A stretch of 64,000 bases of DNA from Prochlorococcus sp. AG-418-M08 (lineage in GTDB: Bacteria; Cyanobacteriota; Cyanobacteriia; PCC-6307; Cyanobiaceae), in assembly GCA_003213955.1 (NCBI GenBank), contig QCMG01000002.1:100735-164734 (forward strand), in the 5' to 3' direction. A model generated the notes under the pieces. It was given only the letters and a program-made list of their open reading frames with translations, made no database searches and was not told where the DNA came from. Numbering within the stretch: the first letter of the stretch is position 1; each line of letters begins with the position of its first letter. The position numbers were made by a program, and so were the translations under genes. Positions 27,083 to 34,382 of this stretch are shown here, piece by piece.

Positions 27083-27466
27083 TTATCTAATATGTTTTAC
27101 TCCATCTACTGGCATATATTCATCTCCAGTTAATTCTTCAAATACAATAGCAGGCAGTCCTGTCTCAAACATAGTTTGAAGTGCTTCTTTGAGCATTGGA
27201 TTCCAACCTCCAGTACTTACTTTTCCATGCCTAACAGTCCAATCCCAGGTACCTTGAAGATCTCTAGGCATTCTGCCTTCTCTGTCTCTTCTGGCAACTA
27301 AATCCAAAGACTCCACTAAGCCAACTATTACTGGATTTTTACCATAAGAGGGAGTTAATGTTAACTCTAATCTGACAGGGTCATCTTTAACCATTTTAAG
27401 ACGAAACCTAGGAGGTAATTTGAGTGATTTTATTACTCCAGAGACGATCTTAGTTCTTAATTCCAA
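27083..27466 (-). CDS. conserved protein of unknown function, 127 aa
   Basis: The product starts MELRTKIVSGVIKSLKLPPRF and contains RDREGRMPRDLQGTWDWTV. It is soluble and rich in strands, with no signal peptide. Coding character is clear and the sequence looks well conserved, but I cannot name a family. It lies between the hli gene and the DUF2973 gene on the same strand, with gaps of 70 and 32 bases. It may be a cyanobacteria-specific protein. Confidence 0.7.
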   Translation of the reverse strand: MELRTKIVSGVIKSLKLPPRFRLKMVKDDPVRLELTLTPSYGKNPVIVGLVESLDLVARRDREGRMPRDLQGTWDWTVRHGKVSTGGWNPMLKEALQTMFETGLPAIVFEELTGDEYMPVDGVKHIR

Positions 27467-27498
27467 TTTTTTTACCTTATAAATTTATGAAAATTAAT

Positions 27499-27762
27499 TT
27501 AATCAGTTGTAGTTCCTTTTTCTTCTAAGGAAGAATCTTTATCATTAGAAAATCTTACAGTTAGTAATTCTTCTCGTGTTATATTTCCAGATTTATCAAG
27601 TAATTCTGGATGTATAGTGTATTTTTTTTGTCTATCACTATAGTTATAGGGTCGCTTTTTTTGTTTATCGAATGCTCCCCAACCATTAGACATAACTTTA
27701 AAAGCTTTCCAAACTAAATATGTAAGAGCTGCTGAATAAATAACTGGGAATAAAAAAGACAT
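27499..27762 (-). CDS. DUF2973 family protein
   Basis: The 87 residues have one N-terminal membrane helix (about 3-20) and a soluble tail with YTIHPELLDKSGNITREELLTVRF, which matches the DUF2973 family of cyanobacterial membrane proteins of unknown function. It is followed by the 127-residue gene on the same strand and is divergent from the HtrA-type protease, with 150 bases between. Confidence 0.8.
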   Translation of the reverse strand: MSFLFPVIYSAALTYLVWKAFKVMSNGWGAFDKQKKRPYNYSDRQKKYTIHPELLDKSGNITREELLTVRFSNDKDSSLEEKGTTTD

Positions 27763-27912
27763 TAAAATTTATGGCTTATGCTTTATAGATTTATAATAGC
27801 TCGAAAAAAATAAATTTAGCTATTTTTATAAAACAATTTTTTTTATGCTCAAAAATAATTTTCTAAGTTTTATAATTACTATTAAGATTAATGTCTAATA
27901 AATTACAAAAGG

Positions 27913-29055
27913 ATGTATTTGAAAGAATTGTCAAAAATAAATTTAAGTAAATTTACTTTTAAGAAAGTATTTTTTCTATCCTTTTTAACACTCGGCTTAC
28001 TAAATAAACCAAACGTAATATCTAAACCAATAGTAAATCAAAATATTGATAAAGATTCAAAAATTTCAAAAATATCTTTCATTACAAAAGCAATTAGTAA
28101 AACAGGTGCATCCGTTGTAACTATTGACACTCAAAGATTTGTAAAAAATAAACAATTTTCTAGAAATTCAAGAATTTTCATAGACCCATATTTCGAAAGA
28201 TTCTTTGGTTTACAATTACAACCAGAAAGTCAACCACAATTAGAACAAAGTCAAGGCAGCGGATTTATATTCGGAGATGGATTAGTAATGACAAATGCAC
28301 ACGTTGTTAATGGATCTGAAAATTTAATAGTTGGCTTATCAAACGGGACTAGATATAAAGGTGAGTTAATAGGACAAGATGTACTAACTGATATAGCTGT
28401 AATTAAGCTTAAAGGTAGCGGACCTTGGCCAAAAGCAATATTAGGTGATTCATCCAAAATAGAAGTTGGAGATTGGGCAATCGCTGTTGGGAATCCTTTT
28501 GGACTAGAAAATACAGTCACTCTAGGAATAATAAGTAATTTAAAAAGAAATGTCTCACAATTAGGGATATATGATAAAAAATTTGAGTTAATTCAGACAG
28601 ATGCTGCAATAAATCCTGGAAATTCTGGGGGCCCATTATTGAATAGTACTGGAGAGGTAATTGGAATTAACACTTTAATTAGGTCAGGCCCTGGGGCAGG
28701 CTTAAGTTTTGCAATTCCAATAAATAAAGCTAAAGATATCGCTTCACAACTGATCAAAAACGGGAGAGTAATTCACCCCATGATTGGAATTAACTTGATA
28801 GATGAAAATCCCTTAGAGATTGATAGAAATATTGTAAAAGTAGGATATGTTGTACCAAAAAGCCCTGCCGAAAAAAGTGGGATTTTTCCTAACGATATAA
28901 TCATAAAAGTGGGTGAGAAAGATATTAATAATTCTTCAGACGTTATAAATGAAATCAGTAATAATGGTATTAATAAGTATATAAAAATAACTATAAAAAG
29001 AAAAAATAAAATTATTAAATTAAAAGTTAAACCAACTGATATTAGGAATTTATAA
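27913..29055 (+). CDS. HtrA/Deg-type serine protease with PDZ domain
   Basis: The 380 residues start with a hydrophobic signal or anchor (about 18-31), then a trypsin-like domain with the full triad H130 (TNAHVV), D160 (LTDIAVIKL) and S238 (PGNSGGPL), and one C-terminal PDZ domain (about 290-375). Such proteases degrade damaged proteins in the periplasm, outer membrane side or thylakoid lumen. Cyanobacteria have several (HtrA, HhoA, HhoB) and the exact member cannot be assigned by eye. The ATG at 27913 follows AAAGG. Confidence 0.92.
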   Translation: MYLKELSKINLSKFTFKKVFFLSFLTLGLLNKPNVISKPIVNQNIDKDSKISKISFITKAISKTGASVVTIDTQRFVKNKQFSRNSRIFIDPYFERFFGLQLQPESQPQLEQSQGSGFIFGDGLVMTNAHVVNGSENLIVGLSNGTRYKGELIGQDVLTDIAVIKLKGSGPWPKAILGDSSKIEVGDWAIAVGNPFGLENTVTLGIISNLKRNVSQLGIYDKKFELIQTDAAINPGNSGGPLLNSTGEVIGINTLIRSGPGAGLSFAIPINKAKDIASQLIKNGRVIHPMIGINLIDENPLEIDRNIVKVGYVVPKSPAEKSGIFPNDIIIKVGEKDINNSSDVINEISNNGINKYIKITIKRKNKIIKLKVKPTDIRNL

Positions 29056-29071
29056 AGAAAATAGAGTTCCT

Positions 29072-29215
29072 TTAACTTTCATCATCCCTAAGTATTTCTA
29101 CACATTTAGAAATACAGATACCATCCGTTATATCACAGCTAGAAATACACTCAAAATAACTTTCTACTGGATCATTAGTAACATAATTACTTTCTTTAAA
29201 ATCATATTTTTTCAT
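29072..29215 (-). CDS. Cys-rich microprotein with twin CX3C motif, 47 aa
   Basis: ATG at 29215 to TAA at 29072 encodes 47 residues starting MKKYDFKESNYVTNDP. Four cysteines are spaced C23-x3-C27-x6-C34-x3-C38 (CISSC and CISKC). Twin CX3C motifs typically form a disulfide-bonded helical hairpin or bind a metal. No signal peptide is visible. It lies between the convergent HtrA gene and the ABC-F gene region and has a weak Shine-Dalgarno. A 9-bp inverted repeat at 29092-29115 lies inside it. I know no named family, and the gene status depends on conservation. Confidence 0.55.
   Translation of the reverse strand: MKKYDFKESNYVTNDPVESYFECISSCDITDGICISKCVEILRDDES
29092..29115. terminator. 9-bp inverted repeat after the HtrA gene
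   Basis: GTATTTCTA (29092-29100) pairs with TAGAAATAC (29107-29115) around a six-base loop, 37 bases after the HtrA-gene stop. It lies inside the microprotein ORF and has no T-run, so a terminator role is uncertain. Confidence 0.3.
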
Positions 29216-29375
29216 AATTATCTTAATAAATTAATTTGTAATTATTACACTAAACAATGCTAAGAAATATGTAAAGAAAAATAAGTGATCTTGCTTAGAG
29301 AATTGTAAAGTTTTCTAAATACAATAATAATTTTTTGAAAAATTAAAAAAAATACTTAATCAGATTTAAAAATAC

Positions 29376-30998
29376 TTATTTTTTATCGTTTTTTTTCTCT
29401 AAAAAATATTCATAGTTACCATTAAAAGATAATAATTTGGATTCTTTAATTTCAATAATTCTATTTGCAACTTTTGAAATAAAGTATCTATCGTGCGAAA
29501 TCACGAATACCGTGCCTTTATAATTATTGATTGCAAGTTCGAGATTCTCTTTCGATTGTAGATCTAAATGATTTGTAGGTTCATCAAGAAGTAAAAGATT
29601 ACTTGGCCTCATAATCATCAAAGCTAATGCTAATCGAGCTTTTTCGCCTCCACTTAATTGTTTAACATATTTAAATACAGAATTTTTATAAAATCCAAAA
29701 CTTCCTAAGAATTGCCTAACTTTTGATTGAGACCAATCTGGTGCTTTTGAAAATATTAAATCAATAACTTGTTTATCAAAAGATAGAGCTTCAGCCTGAT
29801 TTTGCTCATAATAACTTGTAATTATATTGTGTTTACCTAAATTAACTTCTCCAATCTCAGGTTCTATTTTTTTCATAATCAACTTGAATAAAGTAGATTT
29901 ACCACATCCATTAGGGCCTAAAAGTGCTATTTTTTCTCCCGCAGAAACATTTAAATTAACATCTAACAATAGTATTTTTTCTTCAAAGCTATGAGATAAG
30001 TTTTTTATTTGAAGAACTGATTTACCAGATCGTGGACACTCTGGGAAATTAAAAGAGGGACTTTTTAGTCTTGAAATAGGTGCATCAATTTTATTAATTT
30101 TTTTTAATTGTTTTTCCCTACTTTTAGCCTGTGTACTCCTTGTTGCACTAGCGCGAAATCTTTCAATATACTTTCTTTGAATTTCAATCTCTTTTTGCTG
30201 CAAAGCAAAAGCTTTATTTTGAGATTCTTCATTTAAAGATTTCTGCTCAACAAAAAAAGAATAATTTCCATTGTATGTTTCAGAAATTCCTCTTTCTATA
30301 AAAATAATCTTTTTACATAATTTATCTAAGAAATATCTGTCATGACTAATTAATATTATTCCTATTTTCAAAGAAATTAAATATTCCTCTAGCCAAAAAA
30401 TTGTATCTAAATCTAAATGATTAGTTGGCTCATCAAGTAAAAGTAAGTCAGGTTTTTGCAAAATAATTTTCCCAAGAGCTACTTTCATCTGCCATCCACC
30501 AGAGAAATTACCTATTAATTTATCTGCATCATCCTGGGTAAAGCCTAGTTTTGGAAGTATCTTCTCTACTTCTGCTTGCATTTGATAACCACCCAAAGAT
30601 TCAAACTTTTCTTGATTTGAAGCTAGTTGATTTACAAGGCAGTCCAATGATTTAGAATTATCAGTCATTTCTAAAACTTTCATTTGATTTTCAATTTCTA
30701 GAAGTTTATTAGAAACTAACTGAATATCTTTAAAAGAACTTTCTAATTCCTCTCTTACTGTTCGCTTTAAATTGCAATCTAATTCTTGCTTTAAATGGGC
30801 GATTTTTGGATTTCCTTCCTTAAGAACTTGCCCACTCGTTTGATCTTCCTCTCCAATTATGATTTTAAATTGAGTCGATTTACCTGCTCCATTAGAGCCA
30901 ATCAAGCCTATTTTTTCTCCCTTCCTAATCTCCCAACTAATATTTTTTAGAACAACATCAGTAGAATAAATTTTGCTTACATTATCAAATCTAATCAC
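29376..30998 (-). CDS. ABC-F family ATPase
   Basis: Two ATP-binding domains are fused without membrane parts in 540 residues. The first has Walker A GSNGAGKST (34-42) and the second GPNGCGKST; signatures read FSGGWQMKVALGK and LSGGEKARLALAL, both followed by LLLDEPTNHLDL. A basic linker between them (about 260-320) includes FRASATRSTQAKSREKQ. ABC-F proteins bind the ribosome to regulate or rescue translation; the subfamily (Uup, EttA or YbiT) cannot be set by eye. It is monocistronic. Confidence 0.92.
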   Translation of the reverse strand: MIRFDNVSKIYSTDVVLKNISWEIRKGEKIGLIGSNGAGKSTQFKIIIGEEDQTSGQVLKEGNPKIAHLKQELDCNLKRTVREELESSFKDIQLVSNKLLEIENQMKVLEMTDNSKSLDCLVNQLASNQEKFESLGGYQMQAEVEKILPKLGFTQDDADKLIGNFSGGWQMKVALGKIILQKPDLLLLDEPTNHLDLDTIFWLEEYLISLKIGIILISHDRYFLDKLCKKIIFIERGISETYNGNYSFFVEQKSLNEESQNKAFALQQKEIEIQRKYIERFRASATRSTQAKSREKQLKKINKIDAPISRLKSPSFNFPECPRSGKSVLQIKNLSHSFEEKILLLDVNLNVSAGEKIALLGPNGCGKSTLFKLIMKKIEPEIGEVNLGKHNIITSYYEQNQAEALSFDKQVIDLIFSKAPDWSQSKVRQFLGSFGFYKNSVFKYVKQLSGGEKARLALALMIMRPSNLLLLDEPTNHLDLQSKENLELAINNYKGTVFVISHDRYFISKVANRIIEIKESKLLSFNGNYEYFLEKKNDKK

Positions 30999-31068
30999 TT
31001 TAAAAATTGAATTTACAAAAATAGAGACTTAGTACCAAAAAATAATTTTTGTGGAATAAAATTATGCT

Positions 31069-31251
31069 ATGAAAAGAATAGAACAAATTGTAGTAATTTT
31101 CATCGCTGCAGCATTAGCAATACCCAGTTATTGGTTTTTTTGGACTTTGGCTGGTGGTGGTGGATATAATAAAAGATTGGCGCCCCTGACAAATGAAAAA
31201 AGTATAGAAGACTCTTTACTAAAGACCCCCCCGAGCCTTGATCAGCCATAA
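31069..31251 (+). CDS. small single-helix membrane protein, 60 aa
   Basis: The product is MKRIEQ followed by one membrane helix (about 7-28, IVVIFIAAALAIPSYWFFW), a GGGGY turn and a soluble tail ending TPPSLDQP. No family is recognised, though the layout resembles many small thylakoid or plasma-membrane proteins. Its last 33 bases overlap the 3' end of the convergent 76-residue gene. It is divergent from the ABC-F gene with 70 bases between. Confidence 0.65.
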   Translation: MKRIEQIVVIFIAAALAIPSYWFFWTLAGGGGYNKRLAPLTNEKSIEDSLLKTPPSLDQP

Positions 31252-31449
31252 TTTAGTAGCCTCATCATCAACATTCTCTAAGTATTCAATAACCTCCTCT
31301 TTAGTAACTTGGATATCTAATTCTCCTCCAATCTCACAAATTTTTTCTAAAGCTGATTTTGGATTATTTAAAGCCATCAAAAATAAACTTTGTTTTCTTC
31401 TAGAATCGTTAGAGATTAAATCATAGAGTTTTTCAGCATTACTAGTCAT
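31219..31449 (-). CDS. small hypothetical protein with Nif11-like character, 76 aa
   Basis: The product is helical and acidic, with LFLMALNNPKSALEKICE and LDIQVTKEEVIEYLENVD, and ends KARGGL. The helix-turn pattern with the VTKEEV block resembles Nif11-type leader domains known from cyanobacterial peptide precursors, and the terminal GG is suggestive, but no core peptide follows and no maturation enzyme is nearby. The resemblance is weak, so I treat it as hypothetical. It overlaps the convergent single-helix gene by 33 bases. Confidence 0.6.
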   Translation of the reverse strand: MTSNAEKLYDLISNDSRRKQSLFLMALNNPKSALEKICEIGGELDIQVTKEEVIEYLENVDDEATKLWLIKARGGL

Positions 31450-31485
31450 CAGTTTTGATTAATTCCTAATTAATAGATTATTACT

Positions 31486-31824
31486 TCAAGCTACATTTTG
31501 TTCATTATATTTATTTTTAGATAAATCATAATCCGTATCTTTTATTTCTTTAGCAGAGGCATCTGCCATACTTCTTGCATCTAAACAAAGAACTTTTCTT
31601 AGCTTTGCAAAATTTGCTGCATGAGATATTCTTCCATCTTTCTGGGCATAATATTCAGAGCGCTGAAGAATTTGATGTAAATGTGTCAATAAATATGGAC
31701 TAATTACTGCAGATACTAATACATCACTGTTTTCATTATTTAAACAATCAGATTGTATTAATTTTTTTTTCTTTTTATCAGTTATTGGTCTTTGAGACGA
31801 ATCAAGTTTTCTTGAATTTTTCAT
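31486..31824 (-). CDS. hypothetical protein, 112 aa
   Basis: The product is basic at the N-terminus (SSQRPITDKKKKKL) and has a likely helical middle with ISPYLLTHLHQILQRSEYYAQ and ISHAANFAKLRKVLCLDARS. No family is recognised. It is divergent from the ribbon-helix-helix gene, and the 117-base interval between them holds repeated half-sites that might control both. Downstream lies the 76-residue gene on the same strand, 36 bases away. Confidence 0.6.
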   Translation of the reverse strand: MKNSRKLDSSQRPITDKKKKKLIQSDCLNNENSDVLVSAVISPYLLTHLHQILQRSEYYAQKDGRISHAANFAKLRKVLCLDARSMADASAKEIKDTDYDLSKNKYNEQNVA

Positions 31825-31854
31825 AATGTAAGCAAGGAACTAATTAATCAAAGG

Positions 31855-31932
31855 GTACGTATCCTTACTAATAATATACACAAAGATAGTATCCTTGACT
31901 AACAGTGTATACTTAGAAGTAACAGTTATACA
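31855..31932. promoter_or_regulatory. repeated operator-like half-sites between divergent genes
   Basis: The block GTATCCTT occurs at 31859-31866 and 31889-31896, exactly 30 bases apart. Each copy is followed by an inverted partner: ATATAC at 31874-31879 and GTATAC at 31907-31912. The second partner overlaps a TATACT -10-like box (31908-31913) placed about 29 bases before the ribbon-helix-helix start codon. Such spaced half-sites fit autoregulation by a ribbon-helix-helix protein and possibly control of the divergent 112-residue gene. Confidence 0.5.
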
Positions 31933-31941
31933 GTTAGGCTC

Positions 31942-32250
31942 ATGGCAACCCGCCAAAATTCTTCTAACGGGAAGCCAAAGTCCCCTAGAATTCAGGTAGT
32001 ACTTCCAGAACTAATATGTGAGCAACTTACTCTTTTAGCTGAAAATGAATCAAGAACCGTAAGTAATATGGCAAAAGTATTAATTCAAGAAGGTATTAAA
32101 AACTATTTTAAGAAAGAAAGCGAATCTCTTATAAAAGAGACAAAAATAAATACCGAAAATTTTAGAAATACATTAGAAAAACAAAGTATTAAAAGATTAA
32201 AAGGAGCTCCTCAAAGGATTAGATATTCCAAAAAATCGGAGGAAAAATAA
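31942..32250 (+). CDS. ribbon-helix-helix (CopG/MetJ-type) DNA-binding protein
   Basis: The 102 residues contain a ribbon strand (SPRIQVVLP, about 14-22) followed by two helices (ELICEQLTLLAENESRTVSN and MAKVLIQEGIKNYF), the classic RHH layout, then a basic charged tail (about 60-102). Such dimers bind repeated operator half-sites through the paired ribbons. No toxin gene is adjacent on its own strand. The upstream 90 bases hold duplicated GTATCCTT half-sites, suggesting it represses its own promoter. Its last base abuts the ktrA stop. Confidence 0.8.
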   Translation: MATRQNSSNGKPKSPRIQVVLPELICEQLTLLAENESRTVSNMAKVLIQEGIKNYFKKESESLIKETKINTENFRNTLEKQSIKRLKGAPQRIRYSKKSEEK

Positions 32251-32955
32251 TTAATTTTGAGGTAATTTTTGTAAATCTACCGTTTTTCCCATAACTACCA
32301 AAATATTTCCTCTTTCTAGTATGTATTTTGCGGGAGGATTAACTGTTAATTTTTCTTGAGGACCAGCAGCAAGAACGTTCACTAAATAATTTTTTCTCAA
32401 ATTTAAATCTCTTAAAGATCTACCAATAAATTCCTCTGGAACTGTTATTTCATCTATTCCAGTTTGATTGTCCAATTCTAACCTTTCAATAAGATTTGGT
32501 CTAACAAGTTCTAAACCTAATCTTTCTCCTTGCATTCTTGAAGGGAAAACAACCTTGTCAGCTCCTACTCGCTTCAACATCTTTTCATGCAAATCGCTAG
32601 TAGCTCTTGCAATTACTCTTTTTACTTTTGTCCCCTCACTATCTTTTGCAATAAGAGTAGTAGTAATACTTGCTTCAATTGGCTCACTTATGCCAACTAC
32701 AACAGTATTCATTTCTAAAATACCAGATTCCTTCATTGATTCTTCATCAGTACAATCTATTACTCTTGACTCTATCGAAGGTTCTAATTGTCTTAAATCA
32801 TCAATAGCTTTCTCAGAAGAATCTGCAGCTAGAACTTCTGCTCCATTACTTATAAGTTCTCTACAAACAGCCGTTCCAAATCTACCAACTCCTACTACTG
32901 CAAAAGTTAAAGCCTCCTCTTCTTTTTTGGGAGACCATTGCCACCAATCAGCCAT
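32251..32955 (-). CDS. ktrA: K+ uptake regulatory subunit (KtrA/TrkA, RCK domain)
   Basis: An N-terminal RCK/Rossmann domain with GVGRFG (22-27) and the ribose-binding aspartate in AADSS (D45) is followed by a C-terminal TrkA_C domain (about 165-232) with EFIGRSLRDLNLR. KtrA forms a cytosolic octameric ring that gates the membrane subunit in response to nucleotides. It is 18 bases after the KtrB gene on the same strand, as expected for the pair. The N-terminal MADWWQWSPKK is an extra peptide common in marine picocyanobacteria as far as I can recall. Confidence 0.9.
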   Translation of the reverse strand: MADWWQWSPKKEEEALTFAVVGVGRFGTAVCRELISNGAEVLAADSSEKAIDDLRQLEPSIESRVIDCTDEESMKESGILEMNTVVVGISEPIEASITTTLIAKDSEGTKVKRVIARATSDLHEKMLKRVGADKVVFPSRMQGERLGLELVRPNLIERLELDNQTGIDEITVPEEFIGRSLRDLNLRKNYLVNVLAAGPQEKLTVNPPAKYILERGNILVVMGKTVDLQKLPQN

Positions 32956-32973
32956 AGTTAATTTTAGCTTAGA

Positions 32974-34377
32974 CTAAACATAAAGATCAGCTTTTGGATA
33001 GCCAATTCTTTTTTGTTTTTCTATTCTACTCTTATACAGAGCCTGCCATAAAGCACTTAAAAGCAAAAGTATTCCAAGTCTCCCTACAAACATTCCAATA
33101 ATTAGGATAAATTGACCAAAATGATTTAATTTTGCTGTTAAGCCAATATCAAAACCTACTGTTGCGAATGCAGAAATACAAGTAAAAAGTATTTCTAAAA
33201 ATGTAAATGATTCTTTTTTAATAAAAGTATTTGTAGTACTTAATAACATCGCCATGAAAAGAACAAAAAGTAAAGAACCAACTGTAATCCCAACGGCTTT
33301 TAAAATAACTTTATCTGAAATTAATCTATTACTGATAATTACATCTTTTTGTCCCCTTAATGTTGATCTGGTTGCAGCCATTAAAGCAATAAAAGTTGTA
33401 GTTTTTATTCCGCCACCAGTACCACCGGTGCTAGCTCCAATAAACATTAATGTCATTAATAACAAAAGACCAGTATCTGAAATTGAATTTAAAGATACTG
33501 GGAAATTTGTAAATCCCGCTGTTCTTGCGCTTACAGTTTCAAAAATAGATGATAATAATTTCTCAAAGAAATTTAAATCAGTAAAAAATTGACTATTTAA
33601 TAACGTCTCAGTTATAAAAAAACCTAATGAACCAAAGACAATTAAGGAAAGAGTTGTCCTTATAACTAGTCGAGAATGAAGGCTCAATTTTTTATATGAA
33701 AGGTTTTTTCTATTACTCCATATATCGTCAATCACTCTCCACCCAAGTCCACCCATGACAATAAGAAAAACGAACACAATATTAACCAAAAAATTTGTTC
33801 TATAGTCCTGGAGACTATTTGACCATAATGAAAAGCCCGCATTGTTATATGCAGATATGCTGTGAAAAATCGAAGACCAAAGTCTTTCCCAATTATTTTT
33901 AATATCTACAAATCCAAAAGAATATAAAACAGTTGCGCCAAAAGATATGATACAAATTGCAGTAATGGCGATGCTTTGAAAAGTTCTGCCGATACCTCCA
34001 ACTCCAAATTCATCTAGGGTCTTTCCTTTATCTAATCTTGTTCTAAGCTTTGTCCCCTTTACTACGAAACCTTGTAAAAATGTCGTAATAGCCATTAATC
34101 CTAGACCACCTGATAACAACATAAAAGCCAAGAAAACTTGGCCAAAGAAATTCAAATCAACCCCAATGTCAATTATAGTTAAGCCAGTAACAGTAATAGC
34201 AGAAGTAGATGTAAAAAATGCTTCCCACAAACCAACCTTTGAGGATGAACATAAGGGAGAACTTAAAATTAAAGTTCCAAAAAAAATAATAAATAATCCA
34301 GTAACAATAGTAAATTGAGGCACAGATAGTTTTCTGTAAGCCTCTTTTAACTTATAAACATTACGTGTTAATTTCAC
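32974..34377 (-). CDS. ktrB: K+ transporter membrane subunit (KtrB/TrkH family)
   Basis: The 467 residues contain the four membrane-pore-membrane repeats of the superfamily. Visible selectivity-loop regions are TSTSAITVTGLTI, SAYNNAGFS, SARTAGFTNFP and SAFATVGFDIG, each with the conserved glycine at the K+ site. The protein carries K+, with Na+ dependence in cyanobacterial relatives. It is flanked by the DASS-family gene (five bases upstream) and ktrA (18 bases downstream), forming a likely three-gene ion-transport operon. Confidence 0.9.
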   Translation of the reverse strand: MKLTRNVYKLKEAYRKLSVPQFTIVTGLFIIFFGTLILSSPLCSSSKVGLWEAFFTSTSAITVTGLTIIDIGVDLNFFGQVFLAFMLLSGGLGLMAITTFLQGFVVKGTKLRTRLDKGKTLDEFGVGGIGRTFQSIAITAICIISFGATVLYSFGFVDIKNNWERLWSSIFHSISAYNNAGFSLWSNSLQDYRTNFLVNIVFVFLIVMGGLGWRVIDDIWSNRKNLSYKKLSLHSRLVIRTTLSLIVFGSLGFFITETLLNSQFFTDLNFFEKLLSSIFETVSARTAGFTNFPVSLNSISDTGLLLLMTLMFIGASTGGTGGGIKTTTFIALMAATRSTLRGQKDVIISNRLISDKVILKAVGITVGSLLFVLFMAMLLSTTNTFIKKESFTFLEILFTCISAFATVGFDIGLTAKLNHFGQFILIIGMFVGRLGILLLLSALWQALYKSRIEKQKRIGYPKADLYV

Positions 34378-34382
34378 TTTAC

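Noticed and set aside
32468..32977. Plus-strand ORF of 169 codons across ktrA
   Set aside because: Antisense to the RCK-domain gene; serine-rich composition typical of a shadow frame.
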